Assembly (NCBI GenBank): GCA_013415795.1
Contig: JAAEEL010000010.1
Location: forward strand, 1-24,284
Length of the DNA: 24,284 nt
Direction of reading: 5' to 3'
DNA from: Methanocellales archaeon
GTDB taxonomy: Archaea > Halobacteriota > UBA148
The position numbers and the translations under genes were made by a program. Below, one piece after another: positions 1-7,548 of the stretch. The notes under the pieces are model-generated. The model searched no databases, was not told the DNA's origin, and saw nothing but the letters and a program-made list of their open reading frames with translations. Within the stretch, counting starts at the first letter, position 1. The number at the start of each line of letters is the position of its first letter.

Positions 1-139
1 CTATGTTGTCCGGCGTGGGCATTTCTGTTTTTACAGATCTCCCGAACGCCGTCCTAAAAGAGGAAAGAATGTCCTCCCTATCGGCAAAATATTTTGGATT
101 TACAGGGAACGTGGGTGAAAAAGGATTAGCATTCTTCAA
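1..139 (-). CDS. Partial AAA/P-loop ATPase-like protein, N-terminus only
   Basis: The minus strand holds an open frame of 46 codons running off the left window edge. It begins at a TTG with a good ribosome binding site (GGAGGT, 145-150) five bases upstream, and an in-frame TAA lies just before the start, so the start is well fixed. The peptide opens KNANPFSPTFPVNPKYFADR and continues with REDIL. The 'NPF-P--P-NP-YF--R' pattern is typical of the extreme N-terminus of archaeal AAA-type ATPases, just before the Walker A loop, which would lie outside the window. The family call is inferred from this short stretch; the substrate is unknown. It is divergent from the regulator gene at 560. Confidence 0.62.
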   Translation of the reverse strand, partial: MKNANPFSPTFPVNPKYFADREDILSSFRTAFGRSVKTEMPTPDNI

Positions 140-158
140 TTTTTACCTCCATAATGTT

Positions 159-272
159 GAAATGTGTAAATTGTGTAATAATAATCTAAACTTTGCTTAC
201 TATTTAAACTTTTCTTATTTTAGAGCAAAATTGCTTAAGTTATAAAATGTTGATAGTTAACTATATATATTT
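159..272. repeat. Copy 1 of duplicated promoter-like module
   Basis: This stretch is repeated about 147 bp downstream (306-422). Bases 182-238 match 329-385 exactly, with weaker similarity on both sides. It contains a dyad AGCAA-AA-TTGCT (224-235) and, 26 bases further on, a TATA-like element TTAACTATATATAT (257-270). It lies in the 420-bp non-coding stretch between the divergent ATPase and the winged-helix regulator. A binding-site role for the dyad is inference. Confidence 0.7.
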
Positions 273-305
273 TGATGACTCACTCCTCTTATCTTTGAAA
301 TTTTT

Positions 306-422
306 AAATTGTGAATTTTGTGTAATACTAATCTAAACTTTGCTTACTATTTAAACTTTTCTTATTTTAGAGCAAAATTGCTTAAATTATACAATATTTC
401 CTTTCCTTAACTATATAAATTA
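306..422. repeat. Copy 2 of duplicated promoter-like module
   Basis: Second copy of the module at 159-272. The dyad AGCAA-AA-TTGCT recurs at 371-382, followed by TTAACTATATAAAT (407-420) as a TATA-like box. The distance from dyad to TATA differs by three bases from copy 1. If this TATA box is used on the plus strand, the regulator mRNA would have a leader of roughly 115 bases. A second TATA-like sequence (GAATTATAAAG) lies near 445-455. Confidence 0.65.
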
Positions 423-559
423 CCTCTAAATTAATACTTAATTTGAATTATAAAGTGCCCAATTAAAGCAAAAAAGAATGTATACGGGCAAATCTTTAGA
501 AATATTTGAGAATAAAAACTGATCAAAAAAAATAATAGGGTAAAAAACAACATATTTCT

Positions 560-1387
560 ATGACAAAAATAGCTGAAAAAGAAGAAAAAAAGGATTTGAG
601 TATTAGCCGTAGTATCCTGCGTCTTGCTGCCTGCTCTGATTTGAGAAGCAGTATTTTGATTAGCTTAGGCGCGGGTAAGAAGTCACTGGGCGACTTGAGA
701 GAGATAATAGGTTCAAGCTCTACAACAGCCATACATGCACTAAGGGAACTTGAAAAGGGTAATCTCCTTATTCAAGATGAAAATAAAGACTATGCGCTAA
801 CAAAGATCGGTGATATCGTCGCATTGAAGCTAATCGATTTTGTTCAAGCTATTGATGTTTTGAAAAAGTACGAGACTTTTTGGCTTAGCCATGACCTCAG
901 CGATATTCCTGAACATTTACTTGAGAGGATCGGGGAGTTGAAAGAATCCGCTCTGATAGAGGCTCCTGCTGCCGATGTTTTAAAAATCTTCACCGAATTC
1001 GTTGATATGCTGAAAAATTCTAAAGAGATAAGGGGCGTAACTTCAATGTTTATCCCTGAGTTCGGATCACTACTCAAAGAGCTGACAATTGAGAAAAATG
1101 TTGACGTGGAGCTTGTAATAACAAAAGAAATATTTGAAGGAATTGACAAGGAAAGCTTGAAAGAAATCTTCGCTCACGAAGGCTCTAAACTTAAACTATA
1201 CCTTATGGGAGAAGACTTAAAAGTCGCTTTTACAGTTACTGATAGCTTAATTTCTTTTGGCTTGTTTAACTTTGATGGTACATACGATTGGAATAAGGAT
1301 TTAATAGACACAACAGAAGAGGGGATTAAATGGGGGTTGGATCTATTTGAATGGTACCGTGACCTATCAAAGGAGATTTATTTATGA
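560..1387 (+). CDS. Winged-helix transcriptional regulator, methanogen type (COG4742-like)
   Basis: A 275-residue protein. Roughly residues 20-95 form an ArsR-like winged helix: SILISLGAGKKSLGDLREII, then a recognition helix around SSSTTAIHALRELEKGNLL and a wing ending ..YALTKIGDIVA. The remaining ~180 residues match in layout the C-terminal sensor-type domain (DUF1724) found with this helix in methanogens and Archaeoglobi, with a hydrophobic strand pattern around VDVELVITKEIF and a tail ending in an amphipathic helix (GLDLFEWYRDL). Length and order fit the family. It acts in the cytosol on DNA; the signal sensed is unknown. No strong ribosome binding site precedes the ATG. The duplicated dyad-TATA module upstream suggests autoregulation, and UbiA follows 66 bp downstream on the same strand. 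Confidence 0.82.
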   Translation: MTKIAEKEEKKDLSISRSILRLAACSDLRSSILISLGAGKKSLGDLREIIGSSSTTAIHALRELEKGNLLIQDENKDYALTKIGDIVALKLIDFVQAIDVLKKYETFWLSHDLSDIPEHLLERIGELKESALIEAPAADVLKIFTEFVDMLKNSKEIRGVTSMFIPEFGSLLKELTIEKNVDVELVITKEIFEGIDKESLKEIFAHEGSKLKLYLMGEDLKVAFTVTDSLISFGLFNFDGTYDWNKDLIDTTEEGIKWGLDLFEWYRDLSKEIYL

Positions 1388-1453
1388 TCCAAATGAAAAT
1401 CTTTAGTTTATTCCCTGAAGATCTGCATAAACTTTAGTTTTTGGTGTGTCTAT

Positions 1454-2419
1454 ATGTGTGAATTAATACATTGTAGCTGTGGATACAAATACAAAAAAGG
1501 CGTAGTTTATGGTTTAGAATTTTTTTTTGATAATTATTCACTATTTCCTCCTATTTTCAAATTTAAAAGTATCCGGTCGTTGTTTAATAAATTCTTATCT
1601 TTTTTATCCATAAGTTCCCTGTTCATCGCGATAATAGCCTTTTTATTGCCCTATTTTGCCTTCTTGCTTTATGAAGTGAAGCTTAATTTTCAATTGCTTA
1701 TTGCTTCTTTCCTCATCATCTTTGCCATATACAACATTAATAAATTAACCGACCTAGAAGAAGATTCAGTAAATGTGCCCGAAAGGGCAGGATTCATTGA
1801 AAAAAATAAACATTTTGTTGCTGGGACTACAATTGTATCTTTCATTGCTGCTTTATATCTATCTTTTTTACAAAAACCTCTCTCTGTCTTTGTAATTCTC
1901 TTTCCGTTCTTTATGGGAATTATATATAGCATAAAAATATCAAGCTTCCGATTGAAAGACATAACGGGCATAAAAAATATTGTAGTTGCACTGTCCTGGG
2001 CCGTATTAGGTGCTTTTATTCCCTTGACGGTCTCTTTTCGTGGTTATATTCTGATGATCTTGATTTTTTATTTCTTTTTCATTAAGTGCTTCATCAACAC
2101 GGTTGTATTTGATGTTCGAGACATTGAAGGCGATAAAATGAGCGGGGTAAGAACCATTCCAGTTTTTTTTGGAAGACGTAACTCTAAAAATTTGCTTCTG
2201 GGACTGAACTCAACCCTCCTAATCTGGCTCGCACTTTCTTATGCCATGGGATTTTTCCGTCAATACGTACTCGTCTTAATATTCTGTATCTTTTATGGAT
2301 ACTGGTATATCCTGTATTTTTGTAAAGAAGGGCTAAAAGTAGGTAATTCATTTGATTTGTTCGTTGATGGCGAATGGATAGTAATAGCCCTAATTAGCAC
2401 AGCTTTTGCTTTTATTTGA
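1454..2419 (+). CDS. UbiA-family prenyltransferase
   Basis: A polytopic membrane protein of up to 321 residues with about eight hydrophobic segments. The first Asp-rich motif is NINKLTDLEEDSVNVPERAG (N..-D-EED) and the second is DVRDIEGDKMSGVRTIP (DxxxxEGD). These are the Mg-prenyl-diphosphate binding loops of UbiA enzymes, followed by the usual 'TIPVFFGRR' turn. Family members attach prenyl chains to quinone or chlorin precursors, or make archaeal ether lipids; which of these applies cannot be told here. The divergent second motif and isolation from quinone genes argue against a firm name. The first ~45 residues, with three Cys (CELIHCSCG), are not part of the usual fold and may be a wrong start, although GGTG sits ~9 bases before the ATG. 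Confidence 0.85.
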   Translation: MCELIHCSCGYKYKKGVVYGLEFFFDNYSLFPPIFKFKSIRSLFNKFLSFLSISSLFIAIIAFLLPYFAFLLYEVKLNFQLLIASFLIIFAIYNINKLTDLEEDSVNVPERAGFIEKNKHFVAGTTIVSFIAALYLSFLQKPLSVFVILFPFFMGIIYSIKISSFRLKDITGIKNIVVALSWAVLGAFIPLTVSFRGYILMILIFYFFFIKCFINTVVFDVRDIEGDKMSGVRTIPVFFGRRNSKNLLLGLNSTLLIWLALSYAMGFFRQYVLVLIFCIFYGYWYILYFCKEGLKVGNSFDLFVDGEWIVIALISTAFAFI

Positions 2420-2483
2420 AATTGCAGGAATAAAAGTCCAGCTTTGCTAAAGTCTTGTGATTTGTTACTACTATTTATTTATA

Positions 2484-2506
2484 TGGGCATCTAACTGAAA
2501 TGCCCA
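2484..2506. terminator. Hairpin between convergent genes
   Basis: TGGGCAT (2484-2490) pairs perfectly with ATGCCCA (2500-2506) around a nine-base loop. It sits between the convergent UbiA gene and cofE, so it could end transcripts from either side or stabilise their 3' ends. There is a T-rich stretch upstream (ATTTATTTATAT) but no clean U-run directly after the stem. Confidence 0.4.
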
Positions 2507-2532
2507 CCATATCCATATATGCCTTTACAAAT

Positions 2533-3300
2533 TCATGTGATTCTTTTATTGGATTTGAGAGATATGTGGCGATTAAGCGCCTTTTTTATCAGGTCTTTCT
2601 CTTCTGGCCTATATATACTTTTGATACCGTTCCTGCCCTCCTGCCATCGTACTCCACGAATTATTACAACAGGCGTTCTTTCAGAACCCTCCCCCATCAA
2701 AATATTCGCAAGACCCGCCAACTCGTCTACAATGGCCTCTATTGTCACTTTTAACTCTCTGCCAAACATATCCTTTTCACCCCTCCAGTCCTTAGTAGTG
2801 GCGATTCCAGCACATCCAATTGCTATGCCCGTTTGACCTGTTCGGAAAGGTCTACCGCATGTGTCTGAGACGATGACTGCAACGTGCTTGCCAGTTGCAT
2901 CCCTGATATTTTTTGCACTTCTGTCTGGGTCTTCTGGCAACAGCAATACAAATCCGTCCTGAACGTTTGACCTGTCTATACCTGCATTCACGCATATATG
3001 TCCAACAGGGGTTTTTACCAACAAAAAAGGACTCTCGATTAGAACATCCTGGGTTTCATCCAATACTGCTTGTATAAACCTTGGATCCTCACCGTTTATA
3101 CCTGCAATCCTCTTGGCATCATCCCCGGGCACAACCCTCTCTATGTGGATCACCCTTCCCTCTGACTTTGAAATGACGGTTGAAGCAACTACTATTATAT
3201 CCCCTTCTTCTAGTTGGGCTAATTCTGATATGATCTTGCCAAGGTTATCTCCTTTTTTGATCGTGGGGACTCCTTTAACTACAAAAGCTTCAAGCCTCAA
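2533..3300 (-). CDS. cofE: Coenzyme F420-0:L-glutamate ligase
   Basis: Adds L-glutamate residues to the lactyl-phosphate side chain of F420-0 using GTP, giving F420-1/-2, the hydride carrier used by mer in this same window. Family signatures are seen: EGDIIVVASTVISKSEGR near the N-terminus, the VPGDDAKRIA stretch, and SDTCGRPFRTGQTGIAIGCA with its metal-binding Asp, then KDWRGEKDMFGREL. Length (255 residues) fits. The TTG at 3300 is chosen because GGAG lies six bases upstream and the protein then begins as known CofE proteins do, at RLEAFVVKGVP. An upstream TTG at 3312 is possible but has no ribosome binding site. The start overlaps the previous gene by 11 bases, so it is the last gene of the apgM-thrB operon. 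Confidence 0.93.
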   Translation of the reverse strand: MRLEAFVVKGVPTIKKGDNLGKIISELAQLEEGDIIVVASTVISKSEGRVIHIERVVPGDDAKRIAGINGEDPRFIQAVLDETQDVLIESPFLLVKTPVGHICVNAGIDRSNVQDGFVLLLPEDPDRSAKNIRDATGKHVAVIVSDTCGRPFRTGQTGIAIGCAGIATTKDWRGEKDMFGRELKVTIEAIVDELAGLANILMGEGSERTPVVIIRGVRWQEGRNGIKSIYRPEEKDLIKKALNRHISLKSNKRIT

Positions 3301-3907
3301 GATCTTCTCCAAGCAAGGTTAATTCCAACTCTTTGGCATCAATCGTCTCCCCTTCTATGTCCAGCGTTACAAGAATTTCATAGTCGCCTGCCAAACTCAC
3401 CTCTACTCCATTATATTCAATTTCTGCCAAGGTGTTAAAGTTTGCTGACAATATTTTGGTCTGTCCAGACCCTATAATTTCTGAGAAATGCATCGTGTAG
3501 CTTTCCGTCCTTTCTTCTTCGTCCAGAGTTTTAAGATAAAGGTTTCCAGTAAAGTCATCCAATCGAACGCATGTAGCATTTATTGTAACTTTTTCAGAAG
3601 TGATGTCTGCATCACCAACATTTTCCACTTCTAGCATTGCGGTGATGGCATCTCCTGCGTAATACCTTTCTTTGTCAAATGATATTGATTTGATTAGGCC
3701 CATTGGAGGGGCATCCTCGGGCGTAGTTATAGTTGCAGTAGGTCTTGGATTATTTATCGCGTCTGTCAAAGGGGTCTTTGCAGTATCTTTTGGATTTGCT
3801 GACGTAGCCGTTGGCAACTGCTCCACGATCATGGTGCTAGACCATGCAACCAAGACCACAGCCATTATAGCTACTAATATCAATAGATTCGGAATCTTGC
3901 CTTTCAT
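3290..3907 (-). CDS. Membrane-anchored extracellular protein with Ig-like/CARDB-type domain
   Basis: Not recognised by name. 205 residues: one N-terminal hydrophobic helix (ILVAIMAVVLVAWSSTMIV, about 9-27) with a short Lys-containing head, then a Thr/Pro/Asn-rich linker (about 35-70), then a beta-rich domain starting LIKSISFDKERYYAGDAITA with an EVENVGDADI strand pair typical of CARDB or bacterial Ig-like folds. This predicts an N-terminal anchor and an outward-facing domain. Its ATG directly abuts the thrB stop (TGAATG) and it overlaps cofE, so it is cotranscribed with three cytosolic metabolic enzymes with which it has no obvious functional link. No catalytic motif is seen. Confidence 0.72.
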   Translation of the reverse strand: MKGKIPNLLILVAIMAVVLVAWSSTMIVEQLPTATSANPKDTAKTPLTDAINNPRPTATITTPEDAPPMGLIKSISFDKERYYAGDAITAMLEVENVGDADITSEKVTINATCVRLDDFTGNLYLKTLDEEERTESYTMHFSEIIGSGQTKILSANFNTLAEIEYNGVEVSLAGDYEILVTLDIEGETIDAKELELTLLGEDLEA

Positions 3908-4801
3908 TCACTCTCCTTCAAGAATCTCTGCACCTTCACCTGGTTGAGTTATGAAGGATTCACTTTTTATTCCATGCCTCTTGAACGCATACATCATCTC
4001 ATCTGCTATTTCCACACCACGCTCAAGTTCGCAGACTGCGATCATGGCAGGACCTGAGCCGCTGATTGTTATGCCGGCTGCACCCGCCTCTAAAGCGCTC
4101 TCTCTCACGTCCTTGTAACAAGGAATGAGCGTTGAACGCACTGGTGTTATGATGCGATCTTGCATGCTCCTGCCGATAAGCTCCAGATTTCCAGTAACCA
4201 TGCCAACGATCAACGAGGATGCATTTCCTACGTTAAACACCAAGTCTTCAAGTGCTACTTTTGACGGCAACATGGCTCTTGCCACCTGTGTCCCAACAGA
4301 AATATCTGGTAATATCGCAATGATGCCGATATCGGGCGGTTCCAGTTGGATTACATTTTCGCCATTCACGATCGTAAATCCTCCCATTAATGAGGCTGCG
4401 ACGTTATCCGCATGTGCTGCCCCAGAAACAACTTTTTCACCTTTAACTGCTGCCCTGATCAGTTCTTTATGTGAAAGTCCTAGATCAAAGAGCTCGTTTA
4501 GACCAAAGGCGGTTCCAGCTGAGCTAGCTGCAGAAGACCCAAGTCCGCTATATGGCCTAACTCCTTTATGAATCGTAATCTTTGCATTACATCCCAGCTC
4601 TGAAGCGGTTATGCCTGCTGTGTTCTTTTTGGGATCGTTTGGAATCATCTCTCTGCCAATTCCGTCGACTTTTATTTCTGTTAAATCGTGGGGCTCAATT
4701 TCAATGATGTCGTATGGTATTTGCAGTGCTATACCAAACACATCAAAACCAGGACCTAGATTGGCGGACGTTGCAGGCGCCTTTACCTTTATATAATCCA
4801 T
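3908..4801 (-). CDS. thrB: Homoserine kinase (GHMP family)
   Basis: Phosphorylates L-homoserine with ATP in the threonine branch. The N-terminus KVKAPATSANLGPGFDVFGI is the homoserine-kinase signature. The GHMP ATP loop is PYSGLGSSAASSAGTAFGLN, and the third motif is AGITISGSGPAMIAV near the C-terminus. At 297 residues it matches the family. The ATG at 4801 is chosen because it shares one base with the apgM stop codon (TGATG), a normal coupling, and because family members begin just before KVKAPA. A GTG three codons upstream is the alternative. It is the second gene of the apgM operon. Confidence 0.94.
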   Translation of the reverse strand: MDYIKVKAPATSANLGPGFDVFGIALQIPYDIIEIEPHDLTEIKVDGIGREMIPNDPKKNTAGITASELGCNAKITIHKGVRPYSGLGSSAASSAGTAFGLNELFDLGLSHKELIRAAVKGEKVVSGAAHADNVAASLMGGFTIVNGENVIQLEPPDIGIIAILPDISVGTQVARAMLPSKVALEDLVFNVGNASSLIVGMVTGNLELIGRSMQDRIITPVRSTLIPCYKDVRESALEAGAAGITISGSGPAMIAVCELERGVEIADEMMYAFKRHGIKSESFITQPGEGAEILEGE

Positions 4802-5904
4802 CAATAACACCCTCTGATAAAAAGGTCCATCAATCTATGTCCCTCATAAATAAAATCTACGTGTGTATACTTGCCTGTGGATAATATGAAAAATTCGACC
4901 GGATCGGTGGTGTGCGTTCTGAGTGATATCGGCGTGGGATGGTCTGACAAAACCAAAATATTGTATTTTTCGTATCTGTTTAAGCCGTCCAACATTATCC
5001 CAACGACCTTTTCATCAAAATCCTCTATGGCCTTTATCTTGGCATCTACGTCCCCTTCATGACCTGCCTCATCTGGCGCCTCTACATGTACGAAGACGAA
5101 ATCTTTGTTTTCTAAAGACCTTAATGCGTAATCTGCCTTTCCCCTGTAATTCGTATCTAGGTAACCAGTAGCACCTGGTACGTTTATGCTTTGTAATCCA
5201 GCACATATACCAATGCCTTTTATTAAATCTACAGCAGAGACCACAGAACCACTGAGACCATATTTATCCTCAAAAGAAGACATTTTGGGCGCTTTCCCCT
5301 GCCCCCAAGGCCAGATCATATATTCTCCGAGTATCGACCTTGATTCTTCCATAAGCTTTTTTAGCAATTCGCTGTCTTTCCCAGAAGGGAGATTATTTTC
5401 TATTAGCTGTCCTACTATATCATGAGGTGGGACACACTTCACCTTTTCGCAATCCTTGAGAACCAAAAGATGCCGATAGCTGATTCCAGGATGGAAACTG
5501 ATACCATTGCCCCCTAACTTATCATCTATTAATCTTATTAGGGTCCCGCCTTCCTCGGTTGATATGTGGCCCGCGCTATAATCGGCTATTTTGTCTTCTT
5601 TCACAGTAACAAGATTACATCTAAAAGCCACATCATCCTCATCCAAAAAAACTCCCATGCTAGCAGCCTCTAGGGGCCCCCTACCTGTGTAGTATCTTCT
5701 GGGGTCATAACCAAGTATTGATAGATTGGCGACATCGCTTCCGGGACACATGCCCTTGGGTATTGTTCTCACAATTCCTTTGTTTCCCTTAGCTGATATG
5801 AAATCAATGTTTGGCGTATATGCAGCCTCTAACGGCGTCTTACTATCCAACGCATCTATTGGATAGTCTGCCATTCCGTCTCCGACTAGAACGACGTATT
5901 TCAT
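4801..5904 (-). CDS. apgM: 2,3-bisphosphoglycerate-independent phosphoglycerate mutase, archaeal type
   Basis: Interconverts 3- and 2-phosphoglycerate in glycolysis/gluconeogenesis. It belongs to the alkaline-phosphatase superfamily and depends on two metal ions. Visible motifs are VVLVGDGMADYP (metal-binding Asp) at the start, PGSDVANLSILGYDP with the catalytic Ser, YYTGRGPLEAASMG, VHVEAPDEAGHEGD and the late metal site LSDHPTPI. At 367 residues it is slightly short of the usual ~400. The ATG at 5904 is preferred to the TTG immediately before it. It heads an operon with thrB, the anchored protein and cofE, and is divergent from the gene at 5975. A minus-strand TATA-like sequence (TTTTATAATCC, 5943-5953) would give a short leader. 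Confidence 0.94.
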   Translation of the reverse strand: MKYVVLVGDGMADYPIDALDSKTPLEAAYTPNIDFISAKGNKGIVRTIPKGMCPGSDVANLSILGYDPRRYYTGRGPLEAASMGVFLDEDDVAFRCNLVTVKEDKIADYSAGHISTEEGGTLIRLIDDKLGGNGISFHPGISYRHLLVLKDCEKVKCVPPHDIVGQLIENNLPSGKDSELLKKLMEESRSILGEYMIWPWGQGKAPKMSSFEDKYGLSGSVVSAVDLIKGIGICAGLQSINVPGATGYLDTNYRGKADYALRSLENKDFVFVHVEAPDEAGHEGDVDAKIKAIEDFDEKVVGIMLDGLNRYEKYNILVLSDHPTPISLRTHTTDPVEFFILSTGKYTHVDFIYEGHRLMDLFIRGCY

Positions 5905-5974
5905 CAATACTACTTATATAGTAAGTTACTAATATTGGTTGTGGATTATAAAACAAGTGTACGTGGGGGTAATT
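5905..5974. promoter_or_regulatory. Divergent promoter region, apgM operon versus cetZ set
   Basis: Only 70 bases separate the two divergent ATGs. On the plus strand CTTATATAG (5913-5921) is a TATA-like box that would start transcription about 25 bases on, near 5940, leaving a ~35-base leader with GGGGGT (5965-5970) ahead of the ATG at 5975. On the minus strand TTTTATAATCC (5943-5953) would serve apgM. A palindrome AGTAA-G-TTACT (5920-5930) lies between and touches the plus-strand TATA box, so one bound protein could affect both directions. Confidence 0.5.
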
Positions 5975-6910
5975 ATGCGCGAAGCAGCCTTTAACGAGAG
6001 GGCAAACATACTAGCGAATGAATATTGGCTTTTGAAAGAGCGTGCAGGTTCCGATGAACCAGATGAAATAAGAAAAAAAATAGAGGACATCGAGGAGCTG
6101 CTAAACAAAGGTATCGGTGGAAATCTCAGATCTCAGTTAGAGAAAGAGGTTAAACAGTTACGTAGAACGATAGATGCCAAGGAAGGAGATTTTGCAAGTA
6201 TTGAACAAGTGAGACGAGACCTTCTTGACCTGATATCAGACTTTGGTCCCAGTCTGGATTTGAGGAGCGGCAATTTGTATCCTTATGACCCTGAAAGAGA
6301 GCCACTACCAGAAAAATATTTTATGGCGGTAACGGAAATATTATTCGGAGATCCAAAGCCTACTATCGAATTTAAAAACGCCACGATGAGCGATAAAGGA
6401 GTGAAAATCAAAACTCCAGATGTAGATGATGTAGTGGCATTAGGAATTTTAGGCAGTGTGACTACTCTTCTCCAAGAAACGGCTAAAAAAATGCTGGGCA
6501 GGACTAATAAACTTGATATATATTGGAGACGTCTACGTGAGAATGACTATGCTTTTACTGGCTTTAACGTCTTAATTAATTCTGATAAGGGACTGAATCT
6601 AAGAGAAATCCAAGAAATTTGCAGTATAGAGGACGAGGAATATAAGGGACTCGTAAGTGAGATGTATGATGAGCTGCTGAAGGATAGCATGGATTATCTG
6701 GTCGGGAATGACTGGGAACATAATCTAGTGGAGAAAAACGGCGACACGTATTATGTAACGGATTTCGGAAAATGGGTTTGGTTGCTTTGTAGGAAAGAAG
6801 TACCCACTGAAGAGAAGGAAGAAGAGGATAAAACCTCTAAAATATCACAACTTTATCAAATGTTCAGGGGAAATCATGAAAACAGAAATAATAAGCGAAA
6901 GAGTTCATAA
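5975..6910 (+). CDS. Uncharacterised helical protein with C-terminal winged-helix-like region, first gene of cetZ set
   Basis: Not recognised by name. 311 residues, strongly charged and without membrane segments. Residues ~1-90 are heptad-like helix (KKIEDIEELL..., LRSQLEKEVKQLRRTI) and could form a coiled coil. A middle part (~110-190) holds a mixed region with GILGSVTTLLQETAKKML. Residues ~200-275 (LNLREIQEICSIEDEEYKGL ... then a strand pair EKNGDTYYVTDFGKWVW) look like a winged helix. The tail is acidic then basic (EEKEEEDK ... NNKRKSS). The ATG at 5975 is preferred over a TTG at 5939 because GGGGGT lies five bases upstream. It overlaps the next gene by 35 bases, which implies translational coupling with the PRC-barrel protein and cetZ. 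Confidence 0.75.
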   Translation: MREAAFNERANILANEYWLLKERAGSDEPDEIRKKIEDIEELLNKGIGGNLRSQLEKEVKQLRRTIDAKEGDFASIEQVRRDLLDLISDFGPSLDLRSGNLYPYDPEREPLPEKYFMAVTEILFGDPKPTIEFKNATMSDKGVKIKTPDVDDVVALGILGSVTTLLQETAKKMLGRTNKLDIYWRRLRENDYAFTGFNVLINSDKGLNLREIQEICSIEDEEYKGLVSEMYDELLKDSMDYLVGNDWEHNLVEKNGDTYYVTDFGKWVWLLCRKEVPTEEKEEEDKTSKISQLYQMFRGNHENRNNKRKSS

Positions 6911-7523
6911 TCATCTCCGATCACGTCTTTTTCCTTGGAACTTTTTAATGGAGCCTGTTGATGATGCTGCTATAGAGCGGTTCATACAGAAAGATTTTAT
7001 GATTCCTCCCAAAATTATGGAAGAAAACCTATCCGAAGAAGAGCTTTCGGATATTATTTGTGATGAGGTTAAAAAGATAACAAATGAATTTTTTACCCGT
7101 AAAGGTAAAATTGATCCATTTGCCTATGCACAGGCCTTGATATATACGATACTATATGACTTAAAAAGTAGAAGAGAATTGAACGGTCTGAGTGATATCG
7201 TGGACACTAAAGCGATTGCAAGGCTCACGGGAATTAGCATGGATTCATTTGAAAGAAAGGAAACATATATCTGGCAATTGATACGTCAGTATAAAGGTGG
7301 TAAAAAATCGGCAAAGAAAATCTTCGGCAAAAAAGTTATATGCACCGATGGCACTCCAATTGGAAATGTGCATGACATCGTTTATGACGATAGAACCGGA
7401 GACATGCTTGAGCTTAAAATAAAAACGGATGAGAAACTTTTTAATATACCCATTGATGGGATATATCTGAAAAATGTTTATAACAACTGTGTTATACTTA
7501 AAGATGTCAATAGATATATATAG
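6876..7523 (+). CDS. Helical protein with C-terminal PRC-barrel domain
   Basis: 215 residues. The C-terminal ~65 residues (148-212) form a PRC-barrel: KIFGKKVICTDGTPIGNVHD, then IVYDDRTGDMLELKIKTD and a final strand region ending VILKDVNRYI. The N-terminal ~140 residues are helical, with an acidic patch (EENLSEEELSDIICDEV) and a possible helix-turn-helix around KAIARLTGISMDSFERKETY; no known family was recognised there. PRC-barrels are protein-protein docking domains, and small PRC-barrel proteins are known to take part in haloarchaeal cell division together with SepF. Its position between a coiled-coil protein and a tubulin-like GTPase makes an adaptor role plausible, but that is inference. 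GGGG lies six bases before the ATG. Confidence 0.78.
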   Translation: MKTEIISERVHNHLRSRLFPWNFLMEPVDDAAIERFIQKDFMIPPKIMEENLSEEELSDIICDEVKKITNEFFTRKGKIDPFAYAQALIYTILYDLKSRRELNGLSDIVDTKAIARLTGISMDSFERKETYIWQLIRQYKGGKKSAKKIFGKKVICTDGTPIGNVHDIVYDDRTGDMLELKIKTDEKLFNIPIDGIYLKNVYNNCVILKDVNRYI

Positions 7524-7548
7524 TGGTCGACACAATATCCAAAAAAGC

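Noticed and set aside
3..245. 80-codon plus-strand open frame at the left edge
   Set aside because: It has no ribosome binding site and its second half lies in the AT-rich repeat. The opposite strand carries a better frame (139 down to 1) with GGAGGT and an ATPase-like N-terminus.
159..422. CRISPR array
   Set aside because: There are only two copies, about 100 bp each, with similarity running through the whole unit and no spacer pattern.
4125..4571. 148-codon plus-strand frame inside thrB
   Set aside because: It is antisense to the GHMP motifs of thrB and has no ribosome binding site.
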